12,033 bases of DNA. It comes from an uncultured Anaerotruncus sp. GTDB lineage: Bacteria > Bacillota > Clostridia > Oscillospirales > Ruminococcaceae. The notes beneath the pieces are model-generated. The model was not told the DNA's origin. It saw nothing but the letters and a program-made list of their open reading frames with translations, and did no database searches. The stretch covers positions 1 to 12,033 of the forward strand of contig NZ_CABUCJ010000074.1 in assembly GCF_902490045.1 (NCBI RefSeq), given 5' to 3'. Each line of letters opens with the position of its first letter. The first letter of the stretch is position 1. Shown one piece after another: positions 9,001 to 12,012 of the stretch. The translations under genes were made by a program, and so were the position numbers.

Positions 9001-9461
9001 TACCGCTGTGGGTGTGCATGTACGGCTACGGCGGCGACGGCAAGGTCGTCACACCGGAGGAGGGAAGCTACACCATCAAAAACAACTCCTCCTTCCCGGT
9101 GGCGGTCACCGAAATGTCGGTGCACCCGGCGGACGGCTGGCATCTCGTACAGGCTCCGGATGGCGGGTTCGTCACGAACGGGAAGTACGACATCTCCAAA
9201 AACACCCTCGTCGAAGGGCAGGCGGCGCTCCGTCTGGATACCCACTGGATTTCTTCGGGCGTGAACGGTGCGGATTGGTCAATGTCGGCGGGTGACGCCT
9301 CAACCGGCCCGCTCTTCCAGCCCATCGGGGCGGGGACGGCCCGTTCGATACCCGTCGAATGTTACATCCCGGCCGGCGGCGTGGCGGGAGAAGGGGAAAC
9401 CCTGCTCGCCACCGTGACCTACACGGTGGGCGTCAGCGGCTCGGCCGCGAACGGGGGGTGA
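1..9461 (+). CDS. Giant beta-helix surface protein (adhesin-like), 5'-truncated by the window edge
   Basis: The frame is open from the first base (first whole codon at 3) to TGA at 9459-9461, so the start lies upstream. A GTG at 18 and an ATG at 24 exist, but the residues there (SADGVYTVKAFRGENLL) look like the end of an Ig-like domain and there is no signal peptide. Seven modules follow, each opening with a strand motif such as VYVDGTRASDGDGTTP followed by an A-V-R/K-T-F/L helix segment, then beta-helix rungs and a cap (boundaries in the module entry). From 8223 to about 8990 come Ig-like beta domains, and from about 8994 a C-terminal module opening VPLWVCMYGYGGDGKVVTP, also found in the gene at 10097. 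There is no LPXTG-like motif or terminal membrane segment; the protein ends SGSAANGG. Right-handed beta-helices of this type are typical of secreted adhesins and carbohydrate-active surface proteins; no catalytic motif was recognised. Role inferred: extracellular adhesion or surface display. The stop is 6 nt before the next ATG, implying co-transcription. Confidence 0.9.
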   Translation, partial: EASAAVPMSADGVYTVKAFRGENLLTTMSLMAGEIELHSLVAVYWNPDPETKSNADGTATIQGGDDNNPGSAYAPVRSFEQALELVAPDGTIYCMNPAAESADYLKRNSEMTPENILFSGVFEGLAQLPVRVARHTNHPSGAIFTLGEGVTMTLSKIEIAGTNAQTDELIRLAGGTLKIGDGLRLPAGQIFFEHPDTAQAVELLAMPQDTLVLSFVAGENSFKASFDAVRAAEGVSMQEALAKLALTESLKNTTPAWSLVVRADEANVVQARPAVVYSGSIYLSGTGNDANTGATAADPVRTFARAKELLANELNGRGSIYICGTVPVEGDEVWSGATIYRDGSGYGSLVEVSGSLVMDKITMYGGTPGGGGNISVSGGSLTVTGGSRLSGTRSNYSDPNRETPMIYVSSGSAVLRGDSTISGTDIGVEIASFGKFTLESGTISNVLRGVEVGENRRFEMKGGSISATRTGVGTLGEFVLSGGSVSASDNNGFAVSVNHSISATKAAFSLDGSAAELSGKIRLETLEEKIILTGAPGAEKTFAVELSDSHHPGNVIVAPGGSLTSAETYADAFTLSGTVYKLAGYQKNLVLMGGVYLDGTAASNGTGLSPASPVRTFAAAKGILDNNSDLPAKVILCGPVTVGNGITEVWQASPDKVIEVTRWDNADRPIDRFVTVAGGRLTLENVVLDGRFGEANTSVDTIVSVEATGWLTLNEGAVIRGSAGSGVTANGGIVYLMGGEISGNKGRGVDSTNGGVMINSGKITGNGRNGVYLDGGTINMSGGEISGNYTALEETEKYETHRGGGVWIAGGEFTMSGGEISGNLCDISENRGEALGGGVYFAGSKMTVNGDARISGNTATKGGGVYFAGTTGMEMGGTASISGNHVNEAILTEESRLEDGALGGGVYVEAGDLTIKDSVTITNNEAVSNQGRQTPAGGGVYIAPGLSMLEIKENVTISGNTAQRGAGVAHEGQFFNLGGTGVTIDDEIFIDINQETIAKKGPIDLTGPLGTDKTFRLRVPDTYIGKTVVTGDTGYDAADYLEQGVFTQVEMGGGLTLAGKSPDIVGRGGLYVYLSGTGNDGRDGTSPDDAVRTFEKAKELLKSRPKGTNILISGTVTIRNNETWSLPEMTNNSGEMWRPEIRTMADGVYTFAPVFVSKENNNGVVVGPDAKLTLEDIIINGNGVQIAATTALGRYGASLVQVSGAGELVLGEGTIIENSMGPGVAVGRGTCSIDGAVIRNNEGPGVCAPANETTITMNSGSVTGNRTGGFIIEGGPQTFIMNGGTISGNTHGESGLANDPASGLGGGVCILAKNASFEMNGGEISDNEAAGNGGGVCLGEPSSTNYATCVITGGKITGNRAGKEGGGLYGGTVKLDEGAEISRNTAGTSGGGFSIRGITMRGGTISDNTAASGAGGGINLTISGGTISGGTIRGNTAASIGGGIYVSAGSILVDGGSITDNHAFGTAALHGGGAIGSSGKSNITIRSGKISGNTSAGNGGAIMLGLLGNTVTIEGGEISGNEAAGDGGAIYLISCSNGFTMSGGSISGNTAGGSGGGIAGNPSGKIAYTYDGGSITGNTAAENGGGIDLESEAKFNGVTVSDNTARAGGGVRVAEKGSLTINAGSITGNRTTSAGVTGGAGVCLDGGTVTAAGGQISGNILGSSTQKGAGVYVAGGNFVLRGGRAVIDDPIYLNTTSSPVRVSAAITQNRKYHLTMNMGSGSTQYKSGSAVARPLNGSGVSDASAYLRYFQSDAEGLLLDKASPDIVLRKIVFLDGENGGTSDWYDGSTPTKAFKTFELAKAALDGAPGAIYVTGTVTVDKPTAWSLENGQYLRRYNGFEVAGQKSYDAFAGDLVRVADGGSLTLTNIPIEGRRSAEDSYTASGTLVRVANGGTLTMNAGAALRNNKTSGDGGAVIVEEGGTFLFSGGEISNSQAALGDAVYQGGTMKVTGNASAKGSVYLAAGKTVGAVTAFTGALTVDMADPYMDREVVVYPDTLGSGSAAELAKFTLAEAVAAQYRLVHGTVDSHSVLKLGEKGFVYVDGTRASDGDGTTPDTAFATLRAAYSSLQREGGTIYIVNPVTITESIKIAADSYEDREEKISLTGGPVAVKRYSKPTKTLTGYGKASNKAELFIAESGGSLQFTGTTIDGHSEAVTQGREALIAPAVEAEAPLVTVQSGGAFNTSGTILRNNRNASANGQGGAVYIAEGGKYQLYSDTVIANTHAEEGSAVYQTGQLMISSAVGTDEELSVEGEVFLGTEKYIETFNAFAPVGALKIDLGDAYDGRTLVTYDAQNPDTIVVDPTKVALSDRVAAGFVAGKREGENVLELQTKGAVYINGVSGSDEADGTTPEAAVKTLAEAYKKLAAQKGGTLYVVGEITIGKDQNITLSGQELFGAGYVDAGGPVTIKRYSQPTAHATLDGYEVGGNTGSLFVVEGGGSLTLENITVDGHRYAVTGDEKIAAPGTGGEAIVTVNEGKLILNEGTVLQNNVAALLGGAIATPLADANGPIEIEINGGKITGNKGATGSGAIFVGIGASLRMTDGEISGNEGSTEQDQDMVGGIYSFGAQVEITGGSIRDNVGMGFVLRSGNASLKNCVITGNKALQYAGGIVNNGGVLTAENLTLSGNTCEDGVNGIYQNGTLRLRGRATSFGADQYVYLLKGKVINVEGALPDSIEIPVDMDRADTDDAYGPGRDVVVYMDGVVEDVAAEAVKFPLADDIEYALVKSPTEANTLELGSAFQFVGPEQDFLKQAGVQATIMAEVSSPQVESCELYCGETKVEAQFKGVVNSPTEGKSYVSVTFTPEWDAGGSYYLKATDSNGTTVKSKDFTVSLWRVAYSGNQTAMETSTLGVDETGPNDIATLEVKAFQPLVTDYDPADQTNLQIDDYALTGDDASFAPQLVEKDAVVNARTVWGSDDAMKKFAITRTTDGVETPVGTTRAFSVNATVPYSLYNANAISEEKDGRMTMQVTLRRGAVEYAADTAEIKLHTNPARIDATVPLWVCMYGYGGDGKVVTPEEGSYTIKNNSSFPVAVTEMSVHPADGWHLVQAPDGGFVTNGKYDISKNTLVEGQAALRLDTHWISSGVNGADWSMSAGDASTGPLFQPIGAGTARSIPVECYIPAGGVAGEGETLLATVTYTVGVSGSAANGG
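2125..2960 (+). repeat. Beta-helix rung block of module 3 (GGEISGN / GGGVYxAG)
   Basis: At least eight rungs of about 20-28 residues carry variants of MSGGEISGN or ITGN, paired with GGGVYFAG or GGGVYVEAG. At DNA level the phrase ggcggcggcgtctat recurs (for example near 2509, 2587, 2709 and 2811), so the block is both a protein and a DNA repeat. Asn/Gly-rich turns and stacked I/V/F positions are the hallmark of a right-handed parallel beta-helix. No enzymatic residues were recognised. Confidence 0.8.
3610..5080 (+). repeat. Beta-helix rung block of module 4, the largest in the protein
   Basis: Nearly 500 residues made almost only of rungs of the form [M/I]-x-GG-x-I-S/T-x-N-x-A-x-x-x-GGG-I/V-x-[I/V/L]. 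The consensus pair ISGNTA and GGGI/GGGV recurs more than a dozen times with insertions of variable length between rungs. A 15-bp tandem duplication lies at 4272-4300 (described separately). The block closes with GGNFVLRGGRAVIDDPIYL, which matches the exit of module 3 (GGTGVTIDDEIFIDI), marking a conserved transition from rungs to cap. Confidence 0.8.
4272..4300 (+). repeat. 15-bp in-frame tandem duplication
   Basis: The 14-base string ggcggcacgatcag occurs at 4272-4285 and again at 4287-4300, a period of 15 bp. It encodes ISGGTISGGTIRGN, five residues doubled in place, in contrast to the usual rung length of about 20 or more. Confidence 0.85.
7420..7900 (+). repeat. Beta-helix rung block of module 7
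   Basis: About six rungs with the same consensus as modules 3 and 4 (INGGKITGN, MTDGEISGN, ITGGSIRDN, ITGNKALQYAGGIVNNGG, LTLSGNTCEDG). Sequence between rungs is more diverged than in module 4. The block lies between the module 7 entry (ending near 7356 with ITVDGH) and its cap, which begins near 7980 with a segment containing PVDMD and VVVYMDG. Confidence 0.7.
8994..9458 (+). other. C-terminal domain of the giant protein shared with the secreted protein at 10097
   Basis: This stretch encodes about 155 residues that align along their length with residues 82-224 of the 10097 protein. The first block, VPLWVCMYxYGGDGKVVTP, differs at one residue. Further anchors are the pattern Y-x-I-x-N-x-S followed by V-x-V-T-x-M-x-V-x-P-A-x-GW, then a D/S-W-x region, and finally T-V-T-Y-T-V near the end. 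The pattern (strand, glycine turn, N-R/N-S-S strand, terminal VTYTV strand) suggests a beta-sandwich. It recalls TasA/camelysin-like or WxL-like surface domains, but I cannot assign a family without a profile search. Confidence 0.75.
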
Positions 9462-9467
9462 TAAGCG

Positions 9468-9998
9468 ATGTGTGAAACGGAAAGCACGGCCCCGAAAAAG
9501 GGTCGCGGAAAACTGCTCCTGCTTCTGCTGCTTTTGCTCCTGCTGATCGCCGCGGCCGTGGGAGGCTGGTTCTGGTGGCAAAGCCAGCAGGACACCTTCT
9601 TCGACGTGGCGGCGATGACCGGCCACCTCCCGGGCAAAACGGAGGAGGAGATCCAGGCGGAACTCAACCGGATCGTGGAAGAGGGCATGTTCAACATTGC
9701 GATCAACACCTACATCCTATTCCCGGACGGGCGCGGCGAGGGGCTCGCAAACATCGAGAACATCGCCGCCAACCACTACAACATGACGGTTCAGATCACG
9801 CTCGACAGCACGGGCGAAACAGTCTACCAATCCAAAGGCGTCAAGCCCGGACAGTACATCCAGTATATCAGGCTGTCCGAGGACCTGCCGGCGGGTGTCT
9901 ATAACGCGACCGCAATTTTTACCGCGCACATGCCGGACGACGAACATTCGATCGCCGGGCAGGCGGGCGCGAAGCTGGTTCTTGAGGTAGAAAACTGA
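9468..9998 (+). CDS. Small single-pass membrane protein, first of two paralogues
   Basis: This is a 176-residue protein. Residues 1-15 are polar and end in a basic patch (K10, K11, R13, K15). Residues 16-36 form one membrane segment containing eleven consecutive leucines, ending in WFWW. The basic patch favours an N-in orientation with the rest outside. Residues 56-80 hold the motif TEEEIQ / ELNRIVEEGMFNI / IN, nearly identical to the protein at 10939. Residues 80-176 look like a beta-rich domain (MTVQITLDSTGETVY, GVYNATAIFTAH, AKLVLEV). There is no lipobox Cys after the membrane segment. The start is ATG 9468, with a GGGGGGTG ribosome site overlapping the end of the giant gene and 7 nt of spacing, so translation is probably coupled. 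No named family is recognised. Inferred role: membrane-tethered extracytoplasmic partner or assembly factor for the neighbouring surface proteins. Confidence 0.85.
   Translation: MCETESTAPKKGRGKLLLLLLLLLLLIAAAVGGWFWWQSQQDTFFDVAAMTGHLPGKTEEEIQAELNRIVEEGMFNIAINTYILFPDGRGEGLANIENIAANHYNMTVQITLDSTGETVYQSKGVKPGQYIQYIRLSEDLPAGVYNATAIFTAHMPDDEHSIAGQAGAKLVLEVEN
9633..9707 (+). repeat. 75-bp homologous segment, copy 1 (partner at 11125-11199)
   Basis: Aligned without gaps to 11125-11199, this stretch matches at 65 of 75 bases and 23 of 25 residues. It covers the segment from GKTEEEIQ through FNIxIN of both small membrane proteins. Outside this core the two proteins are clearly less alike, so the segment is under strong constraint or was homogenised by gene conversion. 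Confidence 0.85.
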
Positions 9999-10014
9999 GC
10001 GCGGCCGCACAACC

Positions 10015-10032
10015 GAAGGAGGGGGTATGTGA
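10015..10032 (+). promoter_or_regulatory. Strong Shine-Dalgarno followed by a start-stop codon pair (ATG TGA)
   Basis: A purine-rich run, gaaggaggggg (10015-10025), contains a full AAGGAGG at 10016-10022. It is followed 4 nt later by ATG at 10027-10029 and immediately by TGA at 10030-10032. No coding frame uses this site. It could be a minimal upstream ORF that loads and releases ribosomes, or an mRNA-stabilising unused Shine-Dalgarno of the kind known 5' of some Bacillus transcripts (STAB-SD). It lies 70 nt upstream of the 10097 gene, which has its own ribosome site. Confidence 0.5.
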
Positions 10033-10041
10033 GAGAATCAC

Positions 10042-10058
10042 TTTCCATAAGGTTTCCA
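10042..10058 (+). promoter_or_regulatory. Direct repeat TTTCCA at 11-bp spacing upstream of the 10097 gene
   Basis: TTTCCA occurs at 10042-10047 and 10053-10058, about one helical turn apart, in a locally AT-rich stretch of an otherwise GC-rich window. This could be an operator or a degenerate promoter element. I found no convincing -35/-10 pair at normal spacing here, so a promoter is not claimed. Confidence 0.25.
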
Positions 10059-10096
10059 AACGATCCCAATACAAAACATCTTAGGAGGTCAAAACA

Positions 10097-10783
10097 ATGA
10101 AAAAACTGTTAGCGGTTCTTTTGGCAATCACAGTCGTCATGTCCATGGGCGTCGTCGCTTTCGCGGCGGGAACTAATGGACCGCATGCCGAAGATAGCAC
10201 GCATGGCACCGCGGATACTGCGGGAGTCGCTTCAGCGGGAGAAAACAAGTTTACGGATAAAGGCGAAGGCGCTTATGGTGCGGACTCAAAATTCTATCTG
10301 AACATTGATGGCAATGCGATTTCCGGAGACACAAGCATCAGCGTCGAAGTCCCGCTGTGGGTCTGCATGTATGCATACGGCGGCGACGGTAAGGTCGTCA
10401 CCCCGGGAGCGAATAACTATATGATTGCAAACCGCAGCTCGGTTGCTATTCAAGTCACAAAAATGGATGTTGCACCGGCAGCGGGCTGGAGCTTCGGTGA
10501 GTTTAAGGATGAAGTCGTGGCGACCGGCTACAAGCCTTCCAGCAACAACCTGACTGTTGCGAAACAGCTGGCGTTGAAGATCAACGATGTTCCTATGGTA
10601 AATGGTACGACCGAGTATACTCCTTCTGACTGGAAGATCGCCTCGTCTGGGACGACCACCCCGGTCGATATGGATCTCCCGCTGAAAGCATACATTGCTC
10701 CCGGCGTGAATACGGCGACTGAAGACGTGCAGGTTGTGACCGTAACCTATACAGTCAAAATTGCCCCGAACGAGACGGTCTGA
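10097..10783 (+). CDS. Secreted surface protein with the shared PLWVCM domain; probable abundant subunit
   Basis: This is a 228-residue protein. ATG 10097 is preceded by AGGAGGT at 10083-10089 with 7 nt of spacing. Residues 1-23 form a classical signal peptide (MKK, hydrophobic core, cleavage near AFA-A). Residues 25-60 are polar and Gly/Ala-rich (HAEDSTHGTAD), probably flexible. Residues 64-71 (SKFYLNIDG) match the 11511 protein (TQFYLRIEG). Residues 82-224 form a beta-rich domain, starting VPLWVCMYAYGGDGKVVTP, that matches the C-terminus of the giant protein. Cys90 is the only cysteine. There is no sorting signal or terminal membrane segment. Codons are less GC3-rich than in the neighbours (more AAA, GTT, GCT), and the ribosome site is near-ideal, both suggesting high expression. 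Inferred role: extracellular structural subunit, perhaps polymerising. Not recognised as a named protein. Confidence 0.9.
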   Translation: MKKLLAVLLAITVVMSMGVVAFAAGTNGPHAEDSTHGTADTAGVASAGENKFTDKGEGAYGADSKFYLNIDGNAISGDTSISVEVPLWVCMYAYGGDGKVVTPGANNYMIANRSSVAIQVTKMDVAPAAGWSFGEFKDEVVATGYKPSSNNLTVAKQLALKINDVPMVNGTTEYTPSDWKIASSGTTTPVDMDLPLKAYIAPGVNTATEDVQVVTVTYTVKIAPNETV

Positions 10784-10798
10784 TTATTCTGATTTCCT

Positions 10799-10837
10799 CC
10801 GCGCGGGGGATTCCCCCGCGCGGGGCCTTCGGGCCCC
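10799..10837 (+). terminator. Overlapping double hairpin after the 10097 gene (partial terminator or 3' stabiliser)
   Basis: The first hairpin is an 11-bp perfect stem, CCGCGCGGGGG at 10799-10809 with CCCCCGCGCGG at 10813-10823, and a loop of only three bases (ATT). The second is GGGGCC at 10822-10827 with GGCCCC at 10832-10837 around TTCG, giving the very stable cUUCGg tetraloop. The two share bases 10822-10823, so they compete or stack. No U-run follows, so a classical Rho-independent stop is unproven. Attenuation of downstream genes or protection of the upstream mRNA 3' end is as likely. Confidence 0.55.
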
Positions 10838-10859
10838 CTGTACGAATGTTCACCGAGAC

Positions 10860-10875
10860 CGCGGAGCAATCCGCG
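10860..10875 (+). other. 6-bp perfect hairpin with GNRA-type tetraloop
   Basis: CGCGGA at 10860-10865 pairs with TCCGCG at 10870-10875 around GCAA, a GNRA tetraloop. It is the third compact hairpin in the 155-base gap between the 10097 and 10939 genes. It is followed by CCCCAAATTTT, a short T-run eight bases beyond the stem, too far for a canonical terminator. The rest of the gap, to 10938, shows no coding potential, only two TTGAAA words 21 bp apart (10885 and 10906). Confidence 0.45.
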
Positions 10876-10938
10876 CCCCAAATTTTGAAACAGACGGCGC
10901 AAGCCTTGAAATAGAACCGAAATAAGGCGGGATAGACG

Positions 10939-11487
10939 ATGAGCGAAGAAAAGACGGAAGCGCAGACGGAGACGAAAAGGGACAGCGGCAAAAAGCTGCT
11001 TGTCGCGGCGTGCGTCCTGCTGCTGCTCGTGCTGGCCATTTTGGCGTATCTGCTGCTGCGCACGCCCAAGGCGGGGCCGTCCGGCCTCGCGCGGGAGGCG
11101 GCGGCGCTCGCCGGGCAGCTCGAGGGCAAGACGGAGGAGGAAATCCAGAAGGAGCTCAACCGGATTGTCGAGGAGGGCATGTTCAATATTTCGATCAACA
11201 CGGCGCCCATCTTTGAAAACGGAGGGGCCGAGGGCCCGCTCCAGATTGAAAACGTGCCGGGCAACCGCTACCTCATGCAGGTGCAGATCACGCTGGACGA
11301 CACGGGCGAGCTGATCTACAAAACGGGCCTTATCGAGCCGAACCACCACATCCAGAACACGAAGCTGGACGTGGAGCTGGGAAAGGGCGAATACCTCGCA
11401 ACGGCGGTCTTCAACGCCTACGACCCCGAGACGGAGGAATACGTCGGGTCGGCGGGCGCAAAACTGACGATCACCGTTTTGAACTGA
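10939..11487 (+). CDS. Small single-pass membrane protein, second of two paralogues
   Basis: This is a 182-residue protein. Residues 1-19 are charged and end RDSGKK; residues 20-40 are one membrane segment (LLVAACVLLLLVLAILAYLLL) followed by R41. This topology matches the 9468 protein. Residues 43-62 form an Ala/Leu-rich, probably helical stalk. Residues 63-87 carry the motif TEEEIQ / ELNRIVEEGMFNI / IN. The rest is a beta-rich domain (MQVQITLDDTGELIY, GEYLATAVFNAYD, AKLTITV). It aligns with the first paralogue almost without gaps after the membrane segment. There is no lipobox. The start is ATG 10939 with a modest AAGGCGG ribosome site at 10924-10930, weaker than that of the 10097 gene. It sits 23 nt before the start of the IPNTG protein. 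Function unknown; inferred to be a membrane-tethered extracytoplasmic partner of the secreted subunits. Confidence 0.88.
   Translation: MSEEKTEAQTETKRDSGKKLLVAACVLLLLVLAILAYLLLRTPKAGPSGLAREAAALAGQLEGKTEEEIQKELNRIVEEGMFNISINTAPIFENGGAEGPLQIENVPGNRYLMQVQITLDDTGELIYKTGLIEPNHHIQNTKLDVELGKGEYLATAVFNAYDPETEEYVGSAGAKLTITVLN
11125..11199 (+). repeat. 75-bp homologous segment, copy 2 (partner at 9633-9707)
   Basis: This is the second copy of the segment described at 9633-9707. Of the ten differing bases, seven are silent and three cause the two residue changes (A to K and A to S). The excess of silent change indicates purifying selection on the motif. Confidence 0.85.
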
Positions 11488-11497
11488 CAATGATCAC

Positions 11498-11504
11498 GGG
11501 AGGG
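11498..11504 (+). promoter_or_regulatory. Ribosome binding site that fixes the start of the IPNTG protein at 11511
   Basis: GGGAGGG lies 6 nt before ATG 11511. An earlier in-frame ATG at 11490 lies upstream of this site, has no Shine-Dalgarno of its own, and would add MITGGTR before the signal peptide. The 11511 start is therefore preferred. Confidence 0.7.
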
Positions 11505-11510
11505 ACGAGG

Positions 11511-12002
11511 ATGAAACGGATGAACAGGATTCTCGCGGCGCTGCTGGGATGCGTGCTGGCGCTGGGCATGGGGGTCGCGGCGCTGGCGGCGGATACGGAT
11601 ACCGGGGAGCCGATGGGCGCGCCCTCCCACGCGGAAAGCGGCGTGCACGGGACGAAAGAGGAGGCGGCGGTCGGCGGCTTCGGGGATTTTGAAAGGAATC
11701 CCCAGAGCGGCTTCAGCGCAACGACGCAGTTCTACCTGCGGATCGAGGGAGCCCCCTACATCGGTCCGTCGGGCGGCGGCGGGAGCGGCGACGACTCGGT
11801 GCGGCTGCTCGTGCCGCTCGACCTCAAGATCATCGACGACCTGCCCGTCCCGGTGACGATCCCGAACACGGGCAGCGGCCCGCTGCCCGTCGTGGCCTTC
11901 GCGCTGCTGGCGGCTTCCGGCGTGCTGATTGCGGCCGCCGGCTATCAAAGCGGCGCCGGGAAATCCCGCCGCGGGCGGGACGACCGGACAGCGCCCAGGT
12001 AG
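11511..12002 (+). CDS. Short secreted protein with IPNTG sortase-type sorting signal (putative wall anchor)
   Basis: This is a 163-residue protein. Residues 1-26 are a signal peptide (MKRMNR, hydrophobic core, cleavage near ALA-A). Residues 36-48 (GAPSHAESGVHGT) and 70-79 (TTQFYLRIEG) align with the N-terminal part of the 10097 protein. The PLWVCM domain is missing: after a Gly-rich link (SGGGGSGDD) only VRLLVPLDLKIID remains, comparable with its first strand. Residues 117-121 read IPNTG, followed by a hydrophobic segment (about 125-145) and the basic tail KSRRGR: the order expected of a cell-wall sorting signal. IPNTG fits the (I/L)PxTG variants accepted by sortases, including class C pilin enzymes. 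No sortase gene is in the window. Inferred role: covalently anchored base or adaptor for the neighbouring subunits. The reading frame is intact, so this is not an obvious pseudogene. Confidence 0.85.
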   Translation: MKRMNRILAALLGCVLALGMGVAALAADTDTGEPMGAPSHAESGVHGTKEEAAVGGFGDFERNPQSGFSATTQFYLRIEGAPYIGPSGGGGSGDDSVRLLVPLDLKIIDDLPVPVTIPNTGSGPLPVVAFALLAASGVLIAAAGYQSGAGKSRRGRDDRTAPR

Positions 12003-12012
12003 ATGGAAGAGG

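Noticed and set aside
9513..9545. Eleven-leucine run as a sign of sequencing error or frameshift
   Set aside because: The codons alternate (ctg, ctc, ctt, ttg), the frame stays intact, and the run is a plausible membrane segment.
10001..10008. GCGGCCGC palindrome after the first membrane protein gene
   Set aside because: An 8-base palindrome with no loop or U-run; expected by chance in GC-rich DNA and not a terminator.
10028..10042. CRP-like TGTGA / TCAC palindrome
   Set aside because: The half-sites are separated by five bases instead of six, the second half lacks the final A, and the motif overlaps the start-stop element; a 4-bp match is likely chance.
10885..10911. TTGAAA at 10885 and 10906 as -35 promoter elements
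   Set aside because: No acceptable -10 hexamer at 16-18 bp from either copy; the 21-bp repeat is too short to claim as an operator.
11490..11510. ATG 11490 as the start of the IPNTG protein
   Set aside because: It has no ribosome site upstream and only three bases from the preceding stop; GGGAGGG before ATG 11511 and the signal peptide layout favour the later start.
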